A DNA stretch of 64,000 nucleotides, from the NCBI RefSeq assembly GCF_051014445.1, contig NW_027488367.1, positions 26,397,501 through 26,461,500 of the forward strand. Reading direction: 5' to 3'. This DNA is from Colletes latitarsis (lineage: Eukaryota > Arthropoda > Insecta > Hymenoptera > Colletidae). Made by a program: the position numbers and the translations under genes. Below, one piece after another: positions 50,050 through 64,000 of this stretch (the first letter of the stretch is position 1; each line of letters begins with the position of its first letter). The notes under the pieces were generated by a model. That model saw only the letters and a program-made list of their open reading frames with translations, was not told the DNA's origin and ran no database searches.

Positions 50050-53000
50050 CATACTTTCGCATATTTCTCATACTAGATGGCTAGATCCTCGGCTTTTTCT
50101 GGATTGCATCACGTAGTAATGAAGTACAACACTGAAACACTCAATTAAACCTGGTTTCCATCAATATTTTAGAGAATAATTCATGTTAGGTCTAGGTTAT
50201 GTCAGGGATTTGCTCTCATCAGGCTCATTCTTTCGCATATTTCTCATACTTGATGGCTAGATCCTGGGCTTTTTTTGGATTGCATCACGTAGTAATGAAG
50301 TTCAACACTGAAACTGTCAATTAAACCTGGTTTCCATCAATATTTTAGAGGACAACGCATGTCAGGTCTAGGTTAGGTCTGGGATTTGCTCTCATCAGGG
50401 TCATACTGTCGCAGTTTTAACTTACTTGTTGAACGGATCCTGGGTTTTTTCTGGTTTGGTTCACGTAGTAATGTGGTACCACACTGAAACAGTCAATTAA
50501 ACCTGGCCTTGATAAATATTTTAGAGGATAACGCATGTTAGGTTTGGGTTAGGTCTAGGATTTGACCTCATCAGACTCATACTTTCGCGTTTTTCACATA
50601 CTTGTTGAACAGATCCTGGGTTTTTTCTGGTTTGGATCACGTAGTAGTGTGGTACCACACTGAAACAGTCCATTAAACCTGGTTGCGATCAATATTTTAC
50701 AGGATAACGCATGTTAGGTCTGGGTTAGGTCTAGGATTTGCCCTCATAAGGCTCATACTTTCGCATTCTTCACATACTTGTTGAACGGATCCTGGGTTTT
50801 CTCTGGTTTGGATCACGAAGTAATGTGGGACCACACTGAAACAATCAATTAAACCTGGTCTTGATAAATATTTTAGAGGATAACGCATGTTAGGTCTGGG
50901 ATAGGTCTGGGATTTGCCCTCATCAGGCTCATACTTTCGCGTTTTGCACATACTTGTTGAACAGATCCTGGGTTTTTTCTGGTTTGGGTCACGTAGTAGT
51001 GTGGTACCACACTGAAACAGTCGATTAAACGTGGTTTCGATCAATATTGTTGAGGATAACGCATGTTACGTCTAGGTTAGGCCGGGGATTTTCACTCATC
51101 AGACTCATACTTTCGCATTCTTCACATACTTGTTGAACGGATCCTGGGTTTTTTCTGGTTTGGATCACGTAGTAATGTGGGACCACACAGGAGTAATCAA
51201 TTAATCCTGGTCTTGATAAATATTTTAGAGGATAACGCATTTTTAGGTCTGGGTTAGGTCTAGGATTTGCCCTCGTCAGGTTCATACTTCAGATATTTCT
51301 CATACTTCATGGCTAGATCCTGGGCTATTTCTGGATTGTATCACGTAGTAATGTGGTACCACACAGAAACAGTCAATTAAACCTGGTTTCGATCAATATT
51401 TTAGTGGATAACGCAAGTTAGGTCTGGGATAGGTCTGGGATTTGCGCTCATCAGGCTCATACTTTCGCGTTTTTCACATACTTGTTGAACAGATCCTGGG
51501 TTTTTTCTGGTTTGCGTCACGTAGTAGTGTGGTACCACACTGAAACAGTCGATTAAACGTGGTTTCGATCAATATTTTTGAGGATAACGCATGTTAGGTC
51601 TAGGTTAGGCCGGGGATTTTCACTCATCAGACTCATGCTTTCGCATTCTTCACATACTTGTTGAACGGATCCTGGGTTTTTGCTGGTTTGGATCACGTAG
51701 TAATGTGGTACCACACTGAAACATTCAATTAAACCTGGTCTTGATAAATATTTTAGAGGATAACGCATGTTAGGTCTGGGTTAGGTCTAGGATTTGCCCT
51801 CATCAGGCTCATACTTTCGCATATTTCTCATACTTCATGGCTGGATCCTGGGCTATTTCTGGATTGGATCAGGTAGTAATGTGGTACCACACTGAAACAG
51901 TCAATTAAACCTGGTTTTGATGATTATTTTAGAGAATAATTCATGTTAGGTCTAGGTTAGGCCTGGGATTTGCTCTCATCAGGCTCATTCTTTCGCATAT
52001 TTCTCATACTAGATGGCTAGATCCTCGGCTTTTTCTGGATTGCATCACGTAGTAATGAAGTACAACACTGAAACACTCAATTAAACCTGGTTTCCATCAA
52101 TATTTTAGAGAATAATTCATGTTAGGTCTAGGTTATGTCAGGGATTTGCTCTCATCAGGCTCATTCTTTCGCATATTTCTCATACTTGATGGCTAGATCC
52201 TGGGCTTTTTTTGGATTGCATCACGTAGTAATGAAGTTCAACACTGAAACTGTCAATTAAACCTGGTTTCCATCAATATTTTAGAGGACAACGCATGTCA
52301 GGTCTAGGTTAGGTCTGGGATTTGCTCTCATCAGGGTCATACTGTCGCAGTTTTAACTTACTTGTTGAACGGATCCTGGGTTTTTTCTGGTTTGGTTCAC
52401 GTAGTAATGTGGTACCACACTGAAACAGTCAATTAAACCTGGCCTTGATAAATATTTTAGAGGATAACGCATGTTAGGTTTGGGTTAGGTCTAGGATTTG
52501 ACCTCATCAGACTCATACTTTCGCGTTTTTCACATACTTGTTGAACAGATCCTGGGTTTTTTCTGGTTTGGATCACGTAGTAGTGTGGTACCACACTGAA
52601 ACAGTCCATTAAACCTGGTTGCGATCAATATTTTACAGGATAACGCATGTTAGGTCTGGGTTAGGTCTAGGATTTGCCCTCATAAGGCTCATACTTTCGC
52701 ATTCTTCACATACTTGTTGAACGGATCCTGGGTTTTCTCTGGTTTGGATCACGAAGTAATGTGGGACCACACTGAAACAATCAATTAAACCTGGTCTTGA
52801 TAAATATTTTAGAGGATAACGCATGTTAGGTCTGGGATAGGTCTGGGATTTGCCCTCATCAGGCTCATACTTTCGCGTTTTGCACATACTTGTTGAACAG
52901 ATCCTGGGTTTTTTCTGGTTTGGGTCACGTAGTAGTGTGGTACCACACTGAAACAGTCGATTAAACGTGGTTTCGATCAATATTGTTGAGGATAACGCAT

Positions 53001-53921
53001 GTTAGGTCTAGGTTAGGCCGGGGATTTTCACTCATCAGACTCATACTTTCGCATTCTTCACATACTTGTTGAACGGATCCTGGGATTTTTCTGGTTTGGA
53101 TCACGTAGTAATGTGGGACCACACAGGAGTAATCAATTAATCCTGGTCTTGATAAATATTTTAGAGGATAACGCATTTTTAGGTCTGGGTTAGGTCTAGG
53201 ATTTGCCCTCGTCAGGTTCATACTTCAGAAATTTCTCATACTTCATGGCTAGATCCTGGGCTATTTCTGGATTGTATCACGTAGTAATGTGGTACCACAC
53301 AGAAACAGTCAATTAAACCTGGTTTCGATCAATTTTTTAGTGGATAACGCAAGTTAGGTCTGGGATAGGTCTGGGATTTGCCCTCATCAGGCTCATACTT
53401 TCGCGTTTTTCACATACTTGTTGAACAGATCCTGGGTTTTTTCTGGTTTGGGTCACGTAGTAGTGTGGTACCACACTGAAACAGTCGATTAAACGTGGTT
53501 TCGATCAATATTTTTGAGGATAACGCATGTTAGGTCTAGGTTAGGCCGGGGATTTTCACTCATCAGACTCATACTTTCGCATTCTTCACATACTTGTTGA
53601 ACGGATCCTGGGTTTTTGCTGGTTTGGATCACGTAGTAATGTGGTACCACACTGAAACATTCAATTAAACCTGGTCTTGATAAATATTTTAGAGGATAAC
53701 GCATGTTAGGTCTGGGTTAGGTCTAGGATTTGCCCTCATCAGGCTCATACTTTCGCATATTTCTCATACTTCATGGCTGGATCCTGGGCTATTTCTGGAT
53801 TGGATCACGTAGTAATGTGGTACCACACTGAAACAGTCAATTAAAGCTGGTTTTGATGAATATTTTACAGAATAATTCATTTTAGGTCTAGGTTAGGCCT
53901 GGGATTTGCTCTCATCAGGCT
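50050..53921. repeat. 11-monomer tandem duplication (1936-bp unit)
   Basis: Copies 50050-51985 and 51986-53921 match at exactly 1936 bp (11 x 176). Shared marks include CATACTAGATGGC with CCTCGGC, CTGTCGCAG, GCGATCAATATTTTACAGG, CTCATAAGGCTC, ACACAGGAGTAATC and GCATTTTTAGGTCTGG. A third partial start follows at about 53922. Two identical 115-residue minus-strand frames (50697-51044 and 52633-52980) simply reflect this duplication. Confidence 0.9.
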
Positions 53922-55889
53922 CATTCTTTCGCATATTTCTCATACTAGATGGCTAGATCCTGGGCTTTTTCTGGATTGCATCACGTAGTAATGAAGTACA
54001 ACACTGAAACACTCAATTAAACCTGGTTTCGATCAATATTATTGAGGATAACGCATGTTAGGTCCAGGTTAGGCCTGGGATTTTCACTTATCAGTCTCAT
54101 ACTTTCGCATTCTTCACATACTTGTTGAACGGATCTTGGGTTTTTTCTGGTGTGGATCACGTAGTAATGTGGTACCACACTGAAACAATCAATTAAACCT
54201 GATCTCGATAAATATTTTAGAGGATAACGCATGTTAGGTCTGGGTTAGGTCTATGATTTGCCCTCATCTGGGTCATTCTTTCGCATATTTCTCATACTTG
54301 ATGGCTAGATCCTGGGCTATTTCTGGATTGGATCACGTAGTAATGTGGTACCACACTGAAACAGTCAATTAAACCTGGTTTTGATCAATATTTTAGAGAA
54401 TAATTCATGTTAGGTCTAGGTTAGGTCTGGGATTTGCTCTCATCAGGCTCATTCTTTCGCATATTTCTCATACCTGATGGCTACATCCTGGGCTTTTTCT
54501 GGATTGCATCACGTCGTAATGAAGTACAACACTGAAACTGTCAATTAAACCTGGTTTCGATCAATATTTTAGAGAATAATTCATGTTAGGTCTAGGTTAG
54601 GTCTGGGATTTGCTCTCATCAGGCTCATTCTTTCGCATATTTCTCATACTTGATGGCTAGATCCTGGGCTTTTTCTGGATTGGATCACGTAGTAATGAAG
54701 TACAACAGTGAAACAGTCAATTAAACCTGGCTTCCATCAATATTTTAGAGGACAACGCATGTTAGGTCTAGGTTAGGCCTGGGATTTGCCCTCATCAGGG
54801 TCATACTTTCGCAGTTTTAACATACATGTTGACCTGATCGAGGGTTTTTTCTGGTTTGGGTCACGTAGTAGTGTGGTACCACACTGAAACAGTCGATTAA
54901 ACGTGGTTTCGATCAATATTTTAGAGGATAACGCATGTTAGGTCTAGGTTAGCCCTGGGATTTTCACTCATCAGACTCATACTTTCGCATTCTTCGCATA
55001 CTTGTTGAACGGATCCTGGGTTTTTTCTGGTTTGGATCACGTAGTAATGTGGTACCACACTGAAACATTCAATTAAACCTGATCTTGATAAATATTTTAG
55101 AGGATAACGCATGTTAGGTTTGGGTTAAGTCTAGGATTTGCCCTCATCAGGCTCATACTTTCGCATATTTCTCATACTTCATGGCTAGATCCTGGGCTGT
55201 TTCTGGATTGTATCACGTAGTAATGTGGTACCACGCTGAAACAGTCAATTAAACCTGGTTTCGATCAATATTTTAGAGGATAACGCAAGTTAGGTCTGGC
55301 ATAGGTCTGGGATTCGCCCTGATCAGGCTCATACTTTCGCGGTTTTCACATACTTGTTGAACAGATCCTGGGCTTTTTCTGGTTTGGATCACGTAGTAAT
55401 GTGGTACCACACTGAAACAGTCAATTAGACCTGGTTTCGATCAATATTTTAGAGAATAATTCATGTTAGGTCTAGGTTAGGTCTGGGATTTGCTCTCATC
55501 AGGCTCATTCTTTCGCATATTTCTCAAACTTGATGGCTAGATCCTGGGCTTTTTCTGGATTGCATCACGTAGTAATGTGGGACCACACTGAAACAGTCAA
55601 TTAAACCTGGTTTCGATCAATATATTAGAGAATAATTCAAGTTAGGTCTAGGTTAGGTCTGGGATTTGCTCTCATCAGGCTCATTCTTTCGCATATTTCT
55701 CATACTTGATGGCTAGATCCTGGGCTTCTTCTGGATTGCATCACGTAGTAATGAAGTACAACACTGAAACAGTCAATTAAACCTGGTTTCCATCAATATC
55801 TTAGAGGACAACGCAAGTTAGGTCTGGGATAGGTCTGGGATTTGCCCACATCAGGCTCATACTTTCGCGTTTTTCACATACTTGTTGAA

Positions 55890-57937
55890 CAGATCCTGGG
55901 TTTTTTCTGGTTTGGATCACGTAGTAGTGTTGTACCACACTGAACCAGTCCATTAAACCTGGTTTGGATCAACATTTTAGATGATAACGCATGTTAGGTC
56001 TAGGTTAGGTCTGGGATTTTTACTCATCAGACTCATACTTTCGCATTCTTCACATACTTGTTGAACGGATCCTGGGTGTTCTCTGGTTTGGATCACGAAG
56101 TAATGTGGGACCACACTGAAACAATCAATTAAACCTGGTCTTGATAAATATTTTAGAGGATAACGCATGTTAGGTCTGGGATAGGTCTGGGATTTGCCCT
56201 CATCAGGCTCATACTTTCGCGTTTTTCACATACTTGTTGAACAGATCCCGGGTTTTTTCTGGATTGGGTCACGTAGTAGTGTGGTACCACACTGAAACAG
56301 TCGATTAAACCTGGTTTCGATCAATATTTATGAGGATAACGCATATTAGGTCTAGGTTAGTCCTGGGATTTTCACTCATCAGACTCATACTTTCGCATTC
56401 TTCACATACTTGTTGAACGGATCCTGGGTTTTTACTGGTTTGGATCACGTAGTAGTGTGGTACCACACTGAAACATTCAATTAAACCTGGTCTTGATAAA
56501 TATTTTAGAAGATAACGCATGTTAGGTCTGGGTTAGGTCTAGGATTTGCCCTCATCAGGCTCATACTTTCGCATATTTCTCATCCTTCATGGCTGGATCC
56601 TGGGCTATTTCTGGATTGGATCACGTAGTAATGTGGTACCACACTGAAACAGTCAATTAAACCTGGTTGTGATGAATATTTTAGAGAATAATTCATGTTA
56701 GGTCTAGGTTAGGTCAGGGATTTGCACTCATCAGGCTCATTCTTTCGCATATTTCTCATACTAGATGGCTAGATCCTGGGCTTTTTCTGGATTGCATCAC
56801 GTAGTAATGAAGTACAACACTGAAACACTCAATTAAACCTGGTTTCCATCAATATTATTGAGGATAACGCATGTTAGGTCTAGGTTAGGCCTGGGATTTT
56901 CACTCATCAGACTCATACTTTCACATTCTTCACATACTTGTTGAACGGATCTTGGGTTTTTTCTGGTGTGGATCACGTAGTAATGTGGTACCACACTGAA
57001 ACAGTCCATTAAACCTGCTTGCGATCAATATTTTAGAGGATAACGCATGTTAGGTCTGGGTTAGGTCTAGGATTTGCCCTCATCAGGCTCACACATTCGC
57101 ATATTTCTCATACTTCATGGCTAGATCCTGGGCTGTTTCTGGATTGTATCACGTAGTAATGTGGTACCACGCTGAAACAGTCAATTAAACCTGGTTTCGA
57201 TCAATATTTTAGAGGATAACGCAAGTTAGGTCTGGGATAGGTCTAGGATTTGCCCTCATCAGGCTCTTACATTCGCATATTTCTCATACTTCATGGCTAG
57301 ATCCTGGGCTAGTTCTGGAGTGGATCACGTAGTAAAGTGGTACCACACTGAAACATTCAATGAAACCTGGTCTGGATATATATTTTAGAGGATAACGCAT
57401 CTTAGGTCTGGGTTAGGTCTAAGATTTGCCCTCATCAGGCTCACAGTTTCGCGTTTTTCACATACTTGTTGAACAGATCCTGGGTTTTTTCTGGTTTGGA
57501 TCACGAAGTAGTGTGGTACCACACTGAAACAGTCCATTAAACCTGGTTTCGCTCAATATTTTAGAGGATAACGCATGTTAGGTCTAGGTTAGGTCTGAGA
57601 TTTGCTCTCATCAGGCTCATTCTTTCGCATATTTCTCATACTTGATGGCTAGATCCTGGGCTTTTTCTGGATTGCATCACGTAGTAATGTAGTACCACAC
57701 TGAAACAGTCAACGAAACCTGGTTTCCATCAATATTTTAGAGGACAACGCAAGTTAGGTCTAGGTAAGGCCTGAGATTTTCTCTGATCAGACTCATACTT
57801 TCGCATCCTTCACATACTTGTTGAACGGATCCTGGGTTTTTTCTGGTTTGCATCACGTAGTAATGTGGTACCACACTGAAACATTCCATTAAACCTGGTT
57901 TGGATCAATATTTTAGAGGATAACGCAAGTTAGGTCT
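55890..57937. repeat. 15-monomer higher-order repeat, copy 1
   Basis: Matches 58530-60577 at exactly 2640 bp (15 x 176). Marks include GTAGTGTTGTACCAC, CACTGAACCAGTCC, GGGTGTTCTCTGG, TTTATGAGGATAACGCATATT and GGGCTAGTTCTGGAG. Between 57938 and 58529 lie monomers that partly repeat the start (58089 resembles 55977). Confidence 0.88.
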
Positions 57938-58529
57938 AGGATAGCCCTGGGATATTCACTCATCAGACTCAAACTTTCGCATTCTTCACATACTTGTTGA
58001 ACTGATCCTGGGTTTTTTCTGGTTTGGATCACGTAGTAGTGTTGTACCACACTGAACCAGTCCATTAAACCTGGTTTGGATCAACATTTTAGAGGATAAC
58101 GCATGTTAGGTCTAGGTTAGGTCTGGGATTTTCACTCATCAGACTCATACTTTCGCATTCTTCACATACTTGTTGAACGGATCCTGGGTGTTCTCTGGTT
58201 TGGATCACGAAGTAATGTGGGACCACACTGAAACAATCAATTAAACCTGGTCTTGATAAATATTTTAGAGGATAACGCATGTTAGGTCTGGGATAGGTCT
58301 GGGATTTGCCCTCATCAGGCTCATACTTTCGCGTTTTTCACATACTTGTTTAACAGATCATGGGTTTTGTCTGGTTTGGGTCACGTAGTAGTGTGATACC
58401 ACACTGAAACAGTCGATTAAACCTGGTTTCGATCAATATTTTAGAGGATAACGCATGTTAGGTCTAGGATAGCCCTGGGATATTCACTCATCAGACTCAA
58501 ACTTTCGCATTCTTCACATACTTGTTGAA

Positions 58530-60577
58530 CTGATCCTGGGTTTTTTCTGGTTTGGATCACGTAGTAGTGTTGTACCACACTGAACCAGTCCATTAAACCT
58601 GGTTTGGATCAACATTTTAGAGGATAACGCATGTTAGGTCTAGGTTAGGTCTGGGATTTTCACTCATCAGACTCATACTTTCGCATTCTTCACATACTTG
58701 TTGAACGGATCCTGGGTGTTCTCTGGTTTGGATCACGAAGTAATGTGGGACCACACTGAAACAATCAATTAAACCTGGTCTTGATAAATATTTTAGAGGA
58801 TAACGCATGTTAGGTCTGGGATAGGTCTGGGATTTGCCCTCATCAGGCTCATACTTTCGCGTTTTTCACATACTTGTTGAACAGATCCCGGGTTTTTTCT
58901 GGATTGGGTCACGTAGTAGTGTGGTACCACACTGAAACAGTCGATTAAACCTGGTTTCGATCAATATTTATGAGGATAACGCATATTAGGTCTAGGTTAG
59001 TCCTGGGATTTTCACTCATCAGACTCATACTTTCGCATTCTTCACATACTTGTTGAACGGATCCTGGGTTTTTACTGGTTTGGATCACGTAGTAGTGTGG
59101 TACCACACTGAAACATTCAATTAAACCTGGTCTTGATAAATATTTTAGAGGATAACGCATGTTAGGTCTGGGTTAGGTCTAGGATTTGCCCTCATCAGGC
59201 TCATACTTTCGCATATTTCTCATACTTCATGGCTGGATCCTGGGCTATTTCTGGATTGGATCACGTAGTAATGTGGTACCACACTGAAACAGTCAATTAA
59301 ACCTGGTTTTGATGAATATTTTAGAGAATAATTCATGTTAGGTCTAGGTTAGGTCAGGGATTTGCTCTCATCAGGCTCATTCTTTCGCATATTTCTCATA
59401 CTAGATGGCTAGATCCTGGGCTTTTTCTGGATTGCATCACGTAGTAATGAAGTACAACACTGAAACACTCAATTAAACCTGGTTTCCATCAATATTATTG
59501 AGGATAACGCATGTTAGGTCTAGGTTAGGCCTGGGATTTTCACTCATCAGACTCATACTTTCACATTCTTCACATACTTGTTGAACGGATCTTGGGTTTT
59601 TTCTGGTGTGGATCACGTAGTAATGTGGTACCACACTGAAACAGTCCATTAAACCTGCTTGCGATCAATATTTTAGAGGATAACGCATGTTAGGTCTGGG
59701 TTAGGTCTAGGATTTGCCCTCATCAGGCTCACACTTTCGCATATTTCTCATACTTCATGGCTAGATCCTGGGCTGTTTCTGGATTGTATCACGTAGTAAT
59801 GTGGTACCACGCTGAAACAGTCAATTAAACCTGGTTTCGATCAATATTTTAGAGGATAACGCAAGTTAGGTCTGGGATAGGTCTAAGATTTGCCCTCATC
59901 AGGCTCTTACTTTCGCATATTTCTCATACTTCATGGCTAGATCCTGGGCTAGTTCTGGAGTGGATCACGTAGTAAAGTGGTATCACACTGAAACATTCAA
60001 TGAAACCTGGTCTGGATATATATTTTAGAGGATAACGCATCTTAGGTCTGGGTTAGGTCTAAGATTTGCCCTCATCAGGCTCACAGTTTCGCGTTTTTCA
60101 CATACTAGTTGAACAGATCCTGGGTTTTTTCTGGTTTGGATCACGAAGTAGTGTGGTACCACACTGAAACAGTCCATTAAACCTGGTTTCGCTCAATATT
60201 TTAGAGGATAACGCATGTTAGGTCTAGGTTAGGTCTGAGATTTGCTCTCATCAGGCTCATTCTTTCGCATATTTCTCATACTTGATGGCTAGATCCTGGG
60301 CTTTTTCTGGATTGCATCACGTAGTAATGTAGTACCACACTGAAACAGTCAATGAAACCTGGTTTCCATCAATATTTTAGAGGACAACGCAAGTTAGGTC
60401 TAGGTAAGGCCTGAGATTTTCTCTGATCAGACTCATACTTTCGCATCCTTCACATACTTGTTGAACGGATCCTGGGTTTTTTCTGGTTTGCATCACGTAG
60501 TAATGTGGTAACACACTGAAACATTCCATTAAACCTGGTTTGGATCAATATTTTAGAGGATAACGCAAGTTAGGTCT
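58530..60577. repeat. 15-monomer higher-order repeat, copy 2
   Basis: Sister of 55890-57937. Beyond 60577 the resemblance to copy 1 surroundings resumes at a 2288-bp offset (13 monomers; TAACAGATCATGGGTTTTGTC at 58351 and 60639), so copy 2 lacks two monomers at its right edge. Confidence 0.87.
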
Positions 60578-63500
60578 GGGATCGGTCTGGGATTTCCCCT
60601 CATCAGGCGCATACTTTCGCGTTTTTCACATACTTGTTTAACAGATCATGGGTTTTGTCTGGTTTGGGTCACGTAGTAGTGTGATACCACACTGAAACAG
60701 TCGATTAAACCTGGTTTCGATCAATATTTTAGAGGATAACGCATGTTAGGTCTAGGATAGCCCTGGGATATTCACTCATCAGACTCAAACTTTCGCATTC
60801 TTCACATACTTGTTGAACTGATCCTGGGTTTTTTCTGGTTTGGTTCACGTAGTAATGTGGTACCACACTGAAACATTCAATTAAACCTGATCTTGATAAA
60901 TATTTGAGAGGATAACGCATGTTAGGTCTAGGTTAGGTCGGGGATTTTCACTCATCAGACTCATACTTTCGCATTCTTCACATACTTGTTGAACGGATCC
61001 TGGGCTTTTTCTGGTATGGATCACGTAGTAGTGTGGTACCACACTGAAACAGTCGAATAAACCTGGTTTCGATCAGTATTTTAGAGGATAACGCAAGATA
61101 AGTCTGGGATAGGTCTGGGTTTTGACCTCATCAGACTCATACTTTCGCGTTTTTCACATACTTGTTGAACAGATCCTGGGTTTTTTCTGGTTTGGATCAC
61201 GTAGTAGTGTGGTACCACACTGAAACAGTCCATTAAACCTGCTTGCGATCAATATTTTAGAGGATAACGCATGTTAGGTCTGGGTTAGGTCTAGGATTTG
61301 CCGTCATCAGGCTCATTCTTTCGCATATTTCTCAAACTTGGAGGCTAGATTCTGGGCCTTTTCTGGATTGTATCACGTAGTAATGAAGTACAACACTGAA
61401 ACAGTCAATTAAACCTGGTTTCCATCAATATCCTAGAGGACAACGCAAGTTAGGTCTGGGATAGGTCTTGGACTTGCCCTCACCAGGCTCATACTTTCGC
61501 GTTTTTCACATACTTCTTGAACAGATCCAGGGTTTTTTCTGGTTTGGATCACGTAGTAGTGTGGTACCACACTGAAACAGTCCATGAAACTTGGTTTGGA
61601 TCAATATTTTAGAGGAAAACGCATGTTAGGTCTGGGATAGGTCTGGGATTTGCCCTCATCAGACTCATACTTTCGCACACTTCACATACTCGTTGAACAG
61701 ATTCTGGGTTTTTTCTGGTTTGGATCACGTAGTAATGTGGTACCACACTGAAACAGTCGATTAAACCTGGTTTCGATCAATATTTTAGAGGATAACGCAT
61801 GTTAGGTCTAGGTTAGGCCTGGGATTTTCACTCATCAGGCTCATACTTTCGCATTCTTCACATACTTGTTGAACGGATCCTGGGTTTTTTCTGGTTTGGA
61901 TCACGTAGTAATGTGGGTCCACACTGAAACAATCAATTAAACCTGGTCTTGATAAATATTTTAGAGGATAACGCAAGTTAGGTCTGGGATAGGTCTGGGA
62001 TTTGACCTCATCAGACTCATACTTTCGCATTCCTCACATACTTGTTGAACTGATCCAGTGTTTTTTCTGGTTTGGATCACGTAGTAATGTGGTACCACAC
62101 TGAAACAGTCGATTAAACCTGGTTTCGATCAATATTTTAGAGGATAACGCATGTTAGGTCTAGGTTAGGCCTGGGATTTTCACTCATCAGCCTCATACTT
62201 TCGCATTCTTCACATACTTGTTGAACGGATCCTGGGTTTTTTCTGGTTTGGATCACGTAGTAATGTGGGACCACAGTGAAACAGCCAATTAAACCTGGTT
62301 TCGATCAATATTTTAGAGAATAATTCATGTTAGGTCTAGGTTAGGTCTGGGAGTTGCTCTCATCAGGCTCATTCTTTCGCATATTTCTCATACTTGATGG
62401 CTAGATCCTGGGCTTTTTCTAGATTGCATCACGTAGTAATGAAGTACAACACTGAAACAGTCAATTAAACCTGGTTTCCATCAATATCTTAGAGGACAAC
62501 GCAAGTTAGGTCTGGGATTGGTCTGGGACTTTCCCTCATCAGGCTCATACTTTCGCGTTTTTCACATACTTGTTGAACAGATCCTGGGTTTTTTCTGGTT
62601 TGTATCACGTAGTAGTGTGGTACCACACTGAAACAGTCCATTAAACCTGGTTTGGATCAATATTTTAGAGGATAACGCATGTTAGGTCTAGGTTAGGTCT
62701 GGGATTTTCACCCATCAGACTCATACTTTCGCATTCCTCACATACTTGTTGAACTGATCCCGGGTTTTTTCTGGTTTGGATCACGTAGTAATGTGGTACC
62801 ACACTGAAACAGTCGATTAAACCTGGTTTCGATCAATATTTTAGAGGATAACGCATGTTAGGTCTAGGATAGGCCTGGGATTTTCATTTATCAGACTCAT
62901 ACTTTCGCATTCTTCACATACTTGTTGAACGGATTCTGGGTTTTTTCTGGTTTGGATCACGTAGTAATGTGGGACCACACTGAAAGAGTCAATTAAACCT
63001 GGTTTCGATCAATATTTTAGAGAATAATTCATGTTAGGTCTAGGTTAGGTCTGGGATTTGCTCTCAGCAGGCTCATTCTTCCGCATATTTCTCATACATG
63101 TTGAACAGATCCTGGGTTTTTTCTGGTTTGGATCACGTAGTAATGTGGGACCACACTGAAACAATCAATTAAACCTGGTCTTGATAAATATTTTAGAGGA
63201 TAACGCATGTTAGGTCTGGGTTAGGTCTAGGATTTGCCCTCATCAGGCCCATACTTTCGCATATTTCTCATACTTCATGGCTAGATCCTGGGCTGATTCT
63301 GGATTGTATCACGTAGTAATGTGGTACCACGCTGAAACAGTCAATTAAACCTGGTTTCGATCAATATTTTAGAGGATAACGCATCTTAGGTCTGGGTTAG
63401 GTCTAAGATTTGCCCTCATCAGGCTCACAGTTTCGCGTTTTTCACATACTTGTTGAACAGATCCTGGGTTTTTTCTGGTTTGGATCACGAAGTAGTGTGG

Positions 63501-64000
63501 TACCACACTGAAACAGTCCATTAAACCTGTTTTCGCTCAATATTTTAGAGGATAACGCATGTTAGGTCTAGGTTAAGTCTGGGATTTGCTTTCATCAGGC
63601 TCATTCTTTCGCATATTTCTCATACTTGATGGCTAGATCCTGGGTTTTTTCTGGTTTGGATCACGTAGTAATGTGGTACCACACTGAAACGGTAAATTAA
63701 ACCTGGTTTCGATCAATATTTTAGAGGATAACGCAAGTTAGGTCTGGGATAGGTCTGGGATTTGCCCGCATCAGGCTCATACTTTCGCATTCTTCACATA
63801 CTTGTTGAACTGATCCTGGGTTTTTTCTGGTTTGTATCACGTAGTAGTGTGGTACCACACTGAAACAGTCCATTAAACCTGGTTTGGATCAATATTTTAG
63901 AGGATAACGCATGTTAGGTCTAGGTTAGGTCTGGGATTTTCACTCATCAGACTCATACTTTCGCATTCCTCACATACTTGTTGAACTGATCCCGGGTTTT

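Larger units (their letters stand above)
35144..64000. repeat. ~176-bp satellite array, right arm
   Basis: About 164 further monomers of the same family, same orientation and same phase as the left arm once the insertion and one flanking repeat are removed. All six monomer classes occur. Local tandem duplications of 11 and 15 monomers dominate 50-61 kb. The array leaves the window mid-monomer at base 64000. No gene or foreign sequence is visible in this arm. Confidence 0.97.

Noticed and set aside
1085..62030. Around fifty 63-115 residue minus-strand frames
   Set aside because: They recur in phase with the satellite, share one consensus, vary by whole-repeat exchange, and lack any promoter, splice or domain evidence.
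1..64000. CRISPR-like array of direct repeats
   Set aside because: The 176-bp period has no short identical repeat alternating with unique spacers; the whole unit is repeated and diverged, as in satellite DNA.
1..64000. True telomeric repeat tract
   Set aside because: TTAGG occurs about twice per 176-bp unit and never as a run of consecutive pentamers.
1..64000. CENP-B box
   Set aside because: I looked for the essential TTCG....A..CGGG core in each monomer class on both strands by eye and found none.

Overview
The window is eukaryotic tandem-repeat (satellite) DNA. About 360 head-to-tail monomers of roughly 176 bp run unbroken from base 1 to base 64000, and both window edges fall inside the array, so the array is longer than what is shown. 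I find no protein-coding gene, tRNA, rRNA or CRISPR array. The short open frames that recur on the minus strand are by-products of the repeat consensus.

The only non-satellite DNA is one GC-rich insertion at 34601-35143. It has a 33-nt poly-T edge (a poly-A tail on the minus strand) and perfect flanking direct repeats of 13 bp (16 bp if three Ts are shared). Removing it restores an intact monomer. It is therefore a minus-oriented non-LTR retroposed element, either a SINE-like unit or a 5'-truncated LINE. Its body is a string of nine strong stem-loops.

The monomers fall into at least six classes, told apart by the ~25 bp after the shared TTTCGC. The classes are mixed in a loosely repeating order (for example 6-1-2-4-3) rather than one uniform higher-order repeat. 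On top of this lie many local multi-monomer duplications: a 19-mer at the left edge, a 5-mer near 9-10 kb, an 8-mer at 12.7-15.5 kb, a three-copy block of about 20-26 monomers at 16.2-29.1 kb, a 6-mer at 32-34 kb, a 13-mer with a phase slip at 37.6-41.6 kb, a 10-monomer-offset block at 41.7-44.6 kb, an 11-mer at 50-53.9 kb and a 15-mer at 55.9-60.6 kb. Most copies differ by loss or gain of whole monomers, the signature of unequal exchange.

Each monomer carries a telomere-like TTAGG-rich motif, and many carry a perfect 12-16 bp palindrome centred on GGTACC. The TTAGG similarity and the general look of the insertion weakly suggest an arthropod, but this is inference. The monomer length is close to one nucleosome plus linker, which fits a centromeric, pericentromeric or subtelomeric location; the sequence alone cannot say which.
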